From: Pyronema omphalodes
Lineage: Eukaryota; Ascomycota; Pezizomycetes; Pezizales; Pyronemataceae
Direction: 5' to 3'
Assembly: GCA_024516155.1 (NCBI GenBank)
Contig: JAJJXM010000138.1
Coordinates: forward strand, 1-40,915
DNA length: 40,915 bases
Shown: positions 18,825-27,661 of the stretch, one piece after another
Position numbering within the stretch: the first letter of the stretch is position 1
How the letters are laid out: each line of letters begins with the position of its first letter
Program-made: the position numbers and the translations under genes
Notes under the pieces: generated by a model
Told to the model about the DNA's origin: nothing
Databases searched by the model: none
Seen by the model: the letters and a program-made list of their open reading frames with translations, nothing else

Positions 18825-21800
18825 CCTCACACCATCATGGACAGAATACCGCAACCACCCTACCACAGACAACCTCGATGCGTGGGCGGAGTCAATACGT
18901 GATGCCATCCTTAATGCCGCGACTACGTCCACCCCCGTACTACAAGTGACCCCACAATCGAAAAGATGGTGGACCGCAGAAGTCACCGAGGCAAGGAAAA
19001 AGATGACCAAAGCAAGACGTAAGTGGAAACGCAAACGTGACGATAGATCCCACCTAAACTACAAACAACACCGAAACGAATACCACAGGACCATTCGAAC
19101 GGCGAAAGATGCAAAGTGGAAGGAATATCTTTCCCAAGCCGAAGCACCCGATGTGTGGTAGGCGTTTAGGTACACCAACCCTCGGCGTGCTCAGCTAACA
19201 CCAAACCTCCGCGCAATGATAAACGGCCAAGAAACAATCTGCAGCTCCTTCGACGCAAAGGTAGAGGCCTTCCAAAAGTTGTTTCCCCCGCCGCCGCCAC
19301 CACCGCCTCCGTCCGTCCTCCCCCCGCGCCGCGAGTTGCAGTGGACAACCTTTACACCGACACAGGTAGAAACAGCGATATTCTCCTCCTCGCCGAAGAA
19401 GGCGCCCGGACCCGATGGGCTCACATTCGCCTGCCTGCGCCAAGCATACCTTGCCATCCCCAAACACATGAACAACCTCTACGCCACATTAGGGACGGTA
19501 GGCTACCATCCGCGATGCTGGCGCCAGGCCACCACAGTCATTATCGCCAAACCTAACAAGCCGGATTACAGCAATCCAAAGGCATACCGTCCGATTGCGC
19601 TCCTAAACTGCCTTGGGAAGACCCTCGAAAAACTAATGGCCACTCGCCTAGGCACGATGGCAGACTCCCACGACTTACTACATAGGGACCAAATAGGTGG
19701 ACGCCCGCAGAGATCAGCAATTGACGCGGCGATGGCGCTGGTCCACGACGTCGAGATTGGGAAATCTCACGGAATGCTCACCTCTGCCCTCTTCCTCGAT
19801 GTTCGTGGAGCGTTCGACAACGTCTCTGCTGACCGCCTCCAACAAACATTACGACAGCTTGGGTGCCCGCGACCAGTAGTATCGTGGTGCCAGTCTTTCC
19901 TCGCAGATCGCACGATCGCTCTAGCGTTCGACTGGCGAACTGACACGCAACGCCCAGTGCAAACAGGCATCCCACAAGGTTCCCCTGCATCCCCCATACT
20001 TTTCTTATTATACCTCCGCCCATTATTCGACGAACTAGCACAGGTACACCCGTACGCCTAGACACCTAGCTACATTGACGACGTAGCGATCGTCGTCCAG
20101 GGACGCACCAGAAAAGCGAACGCCCGCGCACTTGAGAACATTACGACAACAGCCTTTCGGTGGGCTGACGCAAACGCCGTTGCATTTGACGATGCCAAGT
20201 CAGAGCTCCTGCATTTCCACTGGGCACGCACCGACAGCATCACTGAGGAGGAAAAAGTTAAGTTACCAAACGGTACAGTTATCACACCAGGAACACAAGG
20301 AGGAGAGAAGGATGTTGTGAGGTGGATAGGCCTGTATTCAGATAGGAAACTTAACTTTAGAAAACATGTAGCTAGACGAGTAACCGCCGCGCAAAGAACT
20401 TTGAACGCACTGTGTAGGTTAGCACGGTACGAAACAGGTCTGTCCCCCGCTGCTACAAGACTAATCTACCAGGCGTGTGTCCAGTCGAGAGCAGACTACG
20501 GCGCAGAGATATGGTGGAACCAACAAAAAGACCTTGCCCGCACCCTCCAGAATCAACAGAACACCGCCCTCCGCAGGATTCTCAACGCTTTCACCTCTAC
20601 TCCGATCCTGGCCCTCCACAATGAATCCGCACTCCCCCCCGTCACAATACGTCTTGACAACCGCCAGCGGAAATACGCCCTGCGCACCCTCACTTTACCC
20701 GCTTCGCACCCTATCATCACACGCTGCCCCGTCTCGTTTCCCGCCCCGAGTATCGAGGATGCCTCCATCAACCCGGACACCGAGTACGACCACCCGTGGC
20801 ACGTCCCAGGACAAGCCCCGTCCCGCCTCCTGCACGTCATCAGCACCCTCTCCCCGTGGGTCCAACCAAACGCCGAAATCGAGGACACCTCCCAAAACAT
20901 CCCCGACGACGACCTCGCCCCTACATTAACGATCGACATCTCCTCCTCCCCGAAGGCTGAAGCTGCCGACGACCACCTCCTCCTCCTCCACGCCCTTCGC
21001 CAACGATCGGATACTATCCTACTGTACACGGACGGCTCTCAACTTGACGGCATAACAGGCGCAGGATACACCATCCCCCACGGGCTGCCACGACCTGTCG
21101 ACTCCATAGTGCCCATGGGCGACAGAACAGAAGTCTTCGACGCGGAAGTTATGGCCATCCACGAAGGACTCCGGACATGCCTGACACATATTCGACGCAA
21201 CGACCTATACGACAAACACATCCACGTTGTTACCGACAACCAAGCCGCGATACGTCGAGCCTCTCACCTCCGTCGAGGCCCCGGCCAGGAGCTCGCCTGG
21301 GCCATCCACGACAACGCTCACGACCTTCACGCTTACGGTACCTCAATTACCATCCACTGGGTCCCAGGACACACTAGCGTCCCCGGAAACGAAGCTGCCG
21401 ACGAACTGGCCCGACAGGCGACAACAGTACCGCCACGCCGACAAATACCGATATCCCTCACTTGGCTGCGCCGCCGCGCTCGAGAGAGGTACACCGAAGA
21501 CTGGGCTACCTGGTTCACCTCTTCCCCCCGACCGCGCACGTACGCCGCCACACACCGCCGCAAAATGGACACTGCGTACACCGAAAACCCCCGCTGGATA
21601 TCAACTGCAATCCTGGGTCTTCGCACCGGCCACGGGTACTTCCTCAACTGCTTGGCCCACCCTCCATCCGACGCATACCCCTCCCGCAGCTGCAGCTGCC
21701 CAATCCATCCACCGCAGACGCCTCGACACCTCCTCCTGAGCTGCCCCGAATTCCAGGCCGCTCGCTCCACACTCAGGAAGGACCTCAAACTCAGACGACA

Positions 21801-21936
21801 CTCCCGGATCAACCTAAACACCATTCTGGACACCCCCTCCGGCACCAAGGCTCTTTCCACCTTTATCTCTGCAACCAAGGTTGCTACCTCGACCTGGGCA
21901 CACTCCCGGCTAGAGAAGCCTCGCAGAAGGGGATAG
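18825..21936 (+). pseudogene. A2 ORF2, 3' part: RT, RNase H, C-terminal Cys/His motif
   Basis: It continues the frame broken at 11840. Linker RWWTAEVTEARKK; RT motifs PGPDGLTFACLR, YRPIALLNC, DQIGGRPQRSAID, FLDVRGAFDNV, TGIPQGSPASP, YIDD; RNase H YTDGS, FDAEVMAIHE, VTDNQAAI, VPGHTSVPGNEAADELA; then LGLRTGHGYFLNC and SRSCSCPIHPP. Two nonsense codons interrupt an otherwise unshifted frame: TAG at 19159-19161 (CAG in A3) and TAG at 20059-20061 (TGG in A3, five residues before YIDD). Both are CpA to TpA on one strand or the other. The RT is therefore dead in this copy. Confidence 0.92.
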
Positions 21937-22766
21937 ACCCCTACCGCTGACTACACTGACCGCAGTACCTTAGGAACTTTCGCGCGCGCTGATTTTGCAG
22001 TGCTTTCTTACTTAGGATTTCTGTTTTGTAAAAAAAAAAAAAAAAAAAGGGACAAGCAAAAGGGGAAGGTAGAGGAGGGATAGGCGGAGAGAAAGGGAAC
22101 GGGCACGCGGTGACGGGATCGGGCTGGGGTCGTTGCTTGGGTCTGCTTGGGGTTCGGGTGTTTTGAGTTTTCTTTTCTTTGTCTTTCAATTGTTTGTCTT
22201 ACGGGTTGGAGTTGTTTTATGGTACGGCGGGTGAGAAGGGAACGGATGGTGGAATGGTGCACAGGAAGGGAGATGACGGGGATGGCAGGCGAGAGAGGGC
22301 AGACGAGTTTCTTTTGTACTTTCCTTTGTTTGGGTGCGACGATGTTTTTCTTATGTTCGGAGGGCGGGAGGAGTGCGGGGCGTTGCGAAAGGAGAGAGAG
22401 GGGCACGGGGAAGGGGCAGAGGAGGACGGCGGGAGTTACCTTTTTCTTTTGTACGCGGAGGAAACAAAGGCGGTAAAATGGCTAAACATGGGAAGGGGAA
22501 GGGAGGAGGCAAGGGAGGAGCCCGGCGAGGCGGCCTCTGTGCAAGCAGGGCACTTGGAACATCAGACGCGCTTGGACAAGAAACCCCCGTAGTAACAGTG
22601 GGGACAGACCCCACAACCACAACGATCAAGAGGAGGAGACTGGTAGAGGTGGAGACTGGGTTTTTGCTTTTACATTTCTTTCTTCTTCTCTTTTGTATTT
22701 ATCTGTCCCTTGTCATAACCTTCGGGTTGCAAACAAGTAATGAGAGAACAAACAAACAAACAAACC
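21937..22766 (+). other. Family A 3' UTR in A2
   Basis: It has the same order as in A3 and A4: an internal run of 19 A (22030-22048), a G/A-rich then T-rich region, the hairpin GTGGGG-ACAGA-CCCCAC at 22598-22614, the stem-loop AACC-TTCG-GGTT at 22717-22728, and an (AAAC)n tail to 22766. The last 330 bases are nearly identical to the A-type end of B elements. Confidence 0.75.
22598..22766 (+). promoter_or_regulatory. A-type 3' recognition region: two hairpins and (AAAC)n tail
   Basis: Hairpin 1 (22598-22614) has a 6-bp G/C-rich stem and 5-base loop. Hairpin 2 (22717-22728) has a 4-bp stem and a TTCG loop, about 20 bases before the repeat tail. Both recur at the same spacing in the A, B and C 3' ends of this window. 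Binding by the ORF2 RT is inferred from known stem-loop-dependent LINEs, not shown here. Confidence 0.55.
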
Positions 22767-24761
22767 ACACGGCAACGGCGACCCCCCCCCCCCCCTGCAT
22801 TCTCAACAACGAGCACCGAAACCCCCGGTTTTCTCATCGGATTCGGATTCGCAGCACTCTATTACGTTATTCTCTGAATTTTCAGGGAATTCTACGTTGT
22901 TTTTGTTGACTTTTGTCGCAAAATCAGAGTTTTCACGAGTTTTGGCTTACCCCACCTCACGAAATGTCGCCAAAACAACGACAGAACAACGCCCGACGAT
23001 CGAAACGGTCCGAAAACGCGTACAATGTTCTAGCCGACCTTCCTCATGATGGATCTAATCCTACATTTGATGAAAGAGATGGAAAAGTTGATGAAGTTGA
23101 TGGAAACCTCGCTGGAAAGCCCTTCCAGAGCGTGGTTTTGGCAGGATCACCGGTTCCTTCGGCTTCAACACACCAGCAGCAAGCGACACCTGAGCACAAC
23201 CGTTTCAGAGAATTTCGCCGCGATCTGGTTATTGCTATGCGAGACGCTATCCAAAAAGACGACAACGATAGCAGCTTGAGCGCCCTGTTCTGTGAACATG
23301 AACCGCTTTTCACAGGAGCAAGCTTCCTGGGGATACAACAGATCCACCGGGACACACAGCGACGCTTCAATACCCTCGATGACACCATACGCAACAACAG
23401 CGATGAGATGCGCCACAGATTCGATGTCATGATGACGAACTTCAACATTCTGACCGGCGAAAACACGAAGCTGCACGCTGCATACGACTCTACACAGGCA
23501 GAAACAGCAGCTCTCAAGGCTGCTGTGGACGCCCTGACGAAGAAAATCGAAGAACAGCAACAAGTCATTTCGGCGCCCCCCTCACCGAACCTCACGGCCT
23601 CTTCCTCAGCGATGGAAGAGATGACTATGCAACTGTCCGTCGTCCAACATGCCATTCAGGATGTCCTGGACGCTGTTCGCAACCCTCCTGGCAAGAGAAA
23701 GCGAAGGGGAAGCGACCAGAACACCGAACCCACCTCACCGGCAAACAGACGACCGGTGAACCACAAACCGAGAGCGGCATCACCGGTGCGAAGCCTGATG
23801 CACTCGAAACATGCGACTGCCGCCGCCCAGGACAAGCTTGATGCCCTCAAGCCTACGTCCCCCCTACCTCTCCTCGCAATCACGTCAACCGAAGCGACAC
23901 CGGAACCTCACCCTGACAGTTCATCTGCTCAGGACACACCTCTACCCGACGCCCCAAGCACTGCCCCTGCTGACACCAACGAATGGAAGACTGTGGAGGC
24001 GAAGGCTACACAGAGGAAGAAGCAGAAAGCGAAGGAGACGAAACCTTCGGCAGCGCCACCCAGCAAGACCCCTACAACAAAGAATGGTGGCCGGGGAAAG
24101 AATACCCACCAACCCAGAACGACAACCTCCTCTGCAAAGAAGACTTGGGCAGAAGTCGTCAAGAGTGGAGGCATCAACGTCCAGATTGTGCTTGGGAATG
24201 GCAACCTTGGACTGACAACACCACCGACAAGAAGGGGAGAGAGGCGAGGGGGAGCAGCGAGAAGGCTGAGGAAGAAGGAAGGAGAAGGGGAGAGAGGGGA
24301 GGAGAAGAGGGGCAGGGCGGGCCCGGGTGTCTCAAAGGGCAAAGAGTCAGGAGACACCGGCGGAGGAGGGGAGAGAGGAGAGGAGAGTGGGGGCATGGGT
24401 GGCCCGGCGGCTGTTTAACTTTGCTTTGGTTTTGTTTTCGCTTTGTGGAGGAAATAAAGGAGGAAAAATGGTTAAAAATGGGAGGGGAAGGGAGGAGGAA
24501 AGGGAGGAGCCCGGCGAGGCGGCCTCTGTGCAAGCAGGGCACTGGAACAATAGTCGCGATATGGACCACACACCCCCGGAGTAACAGTGGGGACAGACCC
24601 CACAACCACAACGATCAAGAGGAGGAGGATGGTAGAGGCGGAGACTGGGTTTTTGCTTTTGCGTTTCTTTCTTCTTCTCTTTTGTACTTATCTGTCCCTT
24701 GTCATAACCTTAAGGTTGCAAACAAGTAATGAATAAACAAACAAACAAACAAACAAACAAA
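22767..24761 (+). mobile_element. B1: full-length B element inserted in the A2 tail
   Basis: It starts at the terminal box (ACACGGCAACGG, then 14 C) directly after the (AAAC)n tail of A2. It ends in its own, longer (AAAC)n tail before D1 resumes at 24762. The 3' end is A-type but diverged: the stem-loop is AACC-TTAA-GGTT (24706-24717), and the segment after GGGCACTGGAACA differs from other copies. Its target duplication would be repeat-tail sequence and cannot be recognised. Confidence 0.88.
22964..24418 (+). CDS. B1 protein: intact 484-residue coiled-coil basic protein
   Basis: The ATG at 22964 is the first in frame after a TGA at 22907, and the frame is open to TAA. Features: basic N-terminus (SPKQRQNNARRSKRSEN); acidic 30-60; a variable patch about 70-117; an invariant coiled coil 118-157 (FLGIQQIHRDTQRRFNTLDD); a second variable patch 158-178; helix to about 200 (AALKAAVDALTKKI); helix 216-240; basic KRKRRG; Pro/Ser/Thr-rich linker; TWAEVVKSGG; Arg/Gly/Glu-rich tail. 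No zinc knuckle, nuclease or RT is present. It is probably an ORF1-like RNA-binding, self-associating protein; this is inference. Its variable patch is the most divergent of the set (NRFREFRRDLVIAMRD). Confidence 0.88.
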   Translation: MSPKQRQNNARRSKRSENAYNVLADLPHDGSNPTFDERDGKVDEVDGNLAGKPFQSVVLAGSPVPSASTHQQQATPEHNRFREFRRDLVIAMRDAIQKDDNDSSLSALFCEHEPLFTGASFLGIQQIHRDTQRRFNTLDDTIRNNSDEMRHRFDVMMTNFNILTGENTKLHAAYDSTQAETAALKAAVDALTKKIEEQQQVISAPPSPNLTASSSAMEEMTMQLSVVQHAIQDVLDAVRNPPGKRKRRGSDQNTEPTSPANRRPVNHKPRAASPVRSLMHSKHATAAAQDKLDALKPTSPLPLLAITSTEATPEPHPDSSSAQDTPLPDAPSTAPADTNEWKTVEAKATQRKKQKAKETKPSAAPPSKTPTTKNGGRGKNTHQPRTTTSSAKKTWAEVVKSGGINVQIVLGNGNLGLTTPPTRRGERRGGAARRLRKKEGEGERGEEKRGRAGPGVSKGKESGDTGGGGERGEESGGMGGPAAV

Positions 24762-25196
24762 CTTTTGGGCAGCCGCTTGAATGGGGTCAAGAATGAGGGC
24801 GGCCCATTCGTCTAGGTCACTTGCGGATGGGTTTGCGCGGAGGTGTGTCCAGTACGGGTGACTGGCCTCGGCAAGGGTTTGTAGCTCCCTGGTAAAAGTG
24901 TCCCAATCCGTTTTTTGCCAGTTGAGTCGTGGAGTGGTACAGATGGCGGTGGTATGGTCTGGGTGGAGAGATGTTAGTTGAAAGCGGATGACCTCGTGGT
25001 CTGAACCTGTAGCTAGGTCGCCGTCGACTGCCCAGTTCGTGAGTTCCCTTGTCATCGCGGGGGATGTCAGGGTCAGGTCCAGGACCGACGAGCCAGAGCC
25101 GTCTTTGTACTGGTGGGTTGGGACGTCAGGGATGTTCGCCAGATTCCAGTGGTGAGTTTCGATTAGTTCCACGAGCTCTTCAGCTCGGGCTCTCCT
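24762..25196 (-). pseudogene. D1 segment 2: endonuclease C-terminal half
   Basis: The minus strand encodes ELIETHHWNLANIPDVPTH, GSGSSVLDLTLTSPAM, the catalytic SDHEVIRF motif, LNWQKTDWDTF and ASHPYWTHLRANPSASDLDEW, up to QAAAQK, in one open frame. It joins segment 1 across B2 and segment 3 across A2. Compared with C1 ORF2 it is alignable throughout but clearly diverged. Confidence 0.87.
25182..25196 (+). repeat. Target-site duplication of B2 (right copy 27168-27182)
   Basis: AGCTCGGGCTCTCCT is identical at 25182-25196 and 27168-27182. The right copy directly follows the (AAAT)n tail. Removing B2 and one copy rejoins the D1 endonuclease coding sequence. Confidence 0.92.
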
Positions 25197-25216
25197 AACT
25201 TCATCAACTTTTCCAT
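25197..25216 (-). other. 20-base inverted B fragment at the B2 5' junction
   Basis: The bases between the target duplication and the B2 body are the exact reverse complement of an internal B sequence (the codons for GKVDEV, located near 23082 in B1). The B2 body then starts at ATTCTCAACAAC, lacking the first ~35 bases of B. This is the pattern expected from twin priming or template switching during target-primed reverse transcription. Confidence 0.75.
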
Positions 25217-25381
25217 ATTCTCAACAACGAGCACCGAAACCCCCGGTTTTCTTATCGGATTCGGATTCGCAGCACTCTATCACGTTATTCTCTGAATTTT
25301 CAGGGAATTCTACGTTGTTTTTGTTGACTTTTGTCGCAAAATCAGAGTTTTCACGAGTTTTGGCTTACCCCACCTCACGAA

Positions 25382-26836
25382 ATGTCGCCAAAACAACGAC
25401 AGAACAACGCCCGACGATCGAAACGGTCCGAAAACGCGTACAATGTTCTAGCCGACCCTCCTCATGATGGATCCAATCCTACTTTTGATGGAGGAGATGG
25501 AATAGTTGATGAAGTTGATGGAAACTTCGCTGGAAAGCCCTTCCAGAGCGTGGTCTTGGCAGGATCACCAGTTCCTTCGGCTTCAACAAAGCAGCAACAG
25601 GCGACAACTGAACAAAGCCGGTTCAGCGACTACCGCCGCGCGTGTGTATCTGCAATTAATAAGGCAATCGCAGTAGACGACAACTGTGCCACCCTAGATC
25701 AACTGTTTCATGACAACCAAGCCGAACTCACTGGAGCCAGCTTCCTGGGGATACAACAGATCCACCGGGACACACAGCGACGCTTCAATACCCTCGATGA
25801 CACCATACGCAACAACAGCGATGAGATGCGCCACAGATTCGACGTCATGATGACCAAATTCAACGATCTGCTCTTCGAAAACGCGACGCTGCGCAAAGCA
25901 TACGACTCTACACAGGCAGAAACAGCAGCTCTCAAGGCTGCTGTGGACGCCCTGACGAAAAAAATCGACGAACAGCAACAAGTCATTTCGGCGCCCCCCT
26001 CACCGAACCTTACGGCCTCTTCCTCAGCGATGGAAGAGATGACTATGCAACTGTCCGTCGTCCAACATGACATTCAGGATGTCCTGGACGCTGTCCGCAA
26101 CCCTGCTGGCAAGAGAAAGCGAAGGGGAAGCGACCAGAACACCCAACCCACCTCACCAACGACCAGAGCACCCGTCAACCACAAACCGAGAGCTGCATCA
26201 CCGGTGCGAAGCCTGATGCACTCGAAACATGCGACTACCGCCGCCCAGGACAAGCTTGATGCCCTCAAGCCTATGTCCCCCCTACCTCTCCTCGCGATCA
26301 CGTCGACCGAAGCGACACCGGAACCTCACCCTGACAGTCCATCTGCTCAGGACACACCTCTACCCGACGCCCCAAGCACTGCCCCTGCTGAAACCAACGG
26401 ATGGAAGACTGTGGAGGCGAAGGCTACACAGAGGAAGAAGCAGAAAGCGCAGGAGACGAGACCTACGGCAGCGACACCCAGCAAGACCCCTACAACAAAG
26501 AATGGTGGCCGGGGAAAGAATACCCACCAACCCAGAACAACAACCCCCTCTGCAAAGAAGACTTGGGCAGAAGTCGTCAAGAGCGGAGGCATCAACGTCC
26601 AGATTGTGCTGGGGAATGGCAATCTTGGACTGACAACACCACCGACAAGAAGGGGAGAGAGGCGAGGGGGAGCAGCGAGAAGGCTGAGGAAGAAGGAAGA
26701 AGAAGGGGAGAGAGGGGAGGAGAAGAGGGGCAGGGCGGGCCCGGGTGTCTCAAAGGGCAAAGAGTCAGGAGACACCGGCGGAGGAGTTGAGAGAGGGGAG
26801 GAGAGTGGGGGCGTAGGTGGCCCGGCGGCTGTTTAA
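25382..26836 (+). CDS. B2 protein: intact 484-residue coiled-coil basic protein
   Basis: The ATG at 25382 and the TAA at 26834-26836 give exactly the same length as B1 and B8. Domain order is unchanged. The invariant helix FLGIQQIHRDTQRRFNTLDD is identical to B1 and B8, while the patch before it reads SRFSDYRRACVSAINKAIA and the patch after it reads TKFNDLLFENATLRKAY. Other differences are few (NPAGKRKRRG, TTRAPVNHKP). The frame is intact even though this copy uses a different 3' end from B1. This supports selection on the protein rather than chance openness. Confidence 0.88.
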   Translation: MSPKQRQNNARRSKRSENAYNVLADPPHDGSNPTFDGGDGIVDEVDGNFAGKPFQSVVLAGSPVPSASTKQQQATTEQSRFSDYRRACVSAINKAIAVDDNCATLDQLFHDNQAELTGASFLGIQQIHRDTQRRFNTLDDTIRNNSDEMRHRFDVMMTKFNDLLFENATLRKAYDSTQAETAALKAAVDALTKKIDEQQQVISAPPSPNLTASSSAMEEMTMQLSVVQHDIQDVLDAVRNPAGKRKRRGSDQNTQPTSPTTRAPVNHKPRAASPVRSLMHSKHATTAAQDKLDALKPMSPLPLLAITSTEATPEPHPDSPSAQDTPLPDAPSTAPAETNGWKTVEAKATQRKKQKAQETRPTAATPSKTPTTKNGGRGKNTHQPRTTTPSAKKTWAEVVKSGGINVQIVLGNGNLGLTTPPTRRGERRGGAARRLRKKEEEGERGEEKRGRAGPGVSKGKESGDTGGGVERGEESGGVGGPAAV

Positions 26837-27114
26837 CTTTGCTTTGGTTTTGTTTTTGCTTTGTGGGGGAAATAAAGGCGGAAAAATGGTTAAAAATGGG
26901 AGGGGAAGGGTGGAGGAAATGGGGGAACGACCCGGCGAGGTGGCCTCCGAGCGTACAGGGCTCCTGGAACAGACGACGCTTGACGAACAAAAGCACAACG
27001 AGACTTGGGGGTCTACAACCCCACACCCTAACGACAAGCTCTGGGGCATACACAGTGAGAGCTTGGCCTAACACCCGGGTTTCTTAATTTTGTATTTACT
27101 GTAGATTCCGCCAT

Positions 27115-27167
27115 AACCTTACGGTTGGATGCGTGTATGAGTTAATAAATAAATAAATAAATAAATA
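27115..27167 (+). promoter_or_regulatory. C-type 3' terminus of B2: stem-loop and (AAAT)n tail
   Basis: AACC-TTAC-GGTT is followed by a short spacer (GGATGCGTGTATGAG) and the AAAT repeats. Position and stem agree with the A-type ends, but the loop, spacer and tail unit differ. The same arrangement ends C1 (39081-39131) and B7 (40658-40706). Confidence 0.6.
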
Positions 27168-27182
27168 AGCTCGGGCTCTCCT

Positions 27183-27661
27183 GCGGGTGTTGGAATCCCA
27201 CAACGGATGGTGTGCGTTGAGGTCACCCGTGATGACACATCGGCGAGGGAGGACGAGAGGGGTGAGTGCTCGGGGTAGGGTGTATAGTTTGGAGATGGGG
27301 TCACGTTCATTATATATGTTAAGTAAGTAGAAGGGGGGTATTAGGGGTGTGCGGACCTCGAGGACTTGTAGGTCCGGGTCTTCGGTAACATCTGGTCGAG
27401 GGGTGACGCTGATGTGGGGGTTCAAACGAGAGACATAGGCGGCGGTCCTGTTGACTTTGTGGCAGCCGCGGGGGGGAAGCGAAAGAATGACGTTGGGGTG
27501 AGTTATAGCAAATTGGGGTCCTTGACGTTTACCTCTTGGACAAGAATGATGTCGGTAGAAGCGCTGGCTGTGTTTAGCAGCGTCGTGAGGGCGGTGGTGC
27601 TGCCATTCGTGTTGTGGGACACGATGCGGAGGGTCGCCGCTGATGGATGTTGTCTATTCAT
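27183..27661 (-). pseudogene. D1 segment 1: ORF2 N-terminus (endonuclease)
   Basis: The ATG at 27661-27659 overlaps the ORF1 stop (ATGAATAG). The product begins MNRQHPSAATLRIVSHNTN and has the IILVQEVNVKD motif. A one-base deletion near 27507 then shifts the frame into a stop. In the next frame ITHPNV, RTAAYVSRLNPHISV, LEVRTPLIPPFYLLNIYNE and VITGDLNAHHPLWDS follow, up to the B2 insertion. It is a family D endonuclease, catalytic Glu and GDLN visible, inactivated by the frameshift and the insertions. Confidence 0.87.

Larger units (their letters stand above)
10034..22766 (+). mobile_element. A2: family A LINE, internally deleted at the 5' end, interrupted by A3
   Basis: The element consists of 10034-11840 and 18809-22766; A3 fills the gap. 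It begins with a terminal box (cacaccacacggcaacgg) fused directly to mid-ORF1, the same deletion as A1. ORF2 covers its full length, and the 3' UTR ends with the stem-loop at 22717-22728 and an (AAAC)n tail. It sits in D1. Its nonsense codons and nested insertion show that it is older than A3. Confidence 0.88.
25217..27167 (+). mobile_element. B2: nearly full-length B element with C-type 3' end
   Basis: The body matches B1 and B8 through the coding region and the following T-rich and GGAGGAAATAAAGG-like block. The 3' end then changes to the family C form: CCGAGCGTACAGGG, the hairpin at GGGGTCTACAACCCC, the stem-loop AACC-TTAC-GGTT (27115-27126) and an (AAAT)n tail. It lacks the terminal box because of 5' truncation by a few tens of bases. 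It is inserted in D1 ORF2. Confidence 0.9.
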
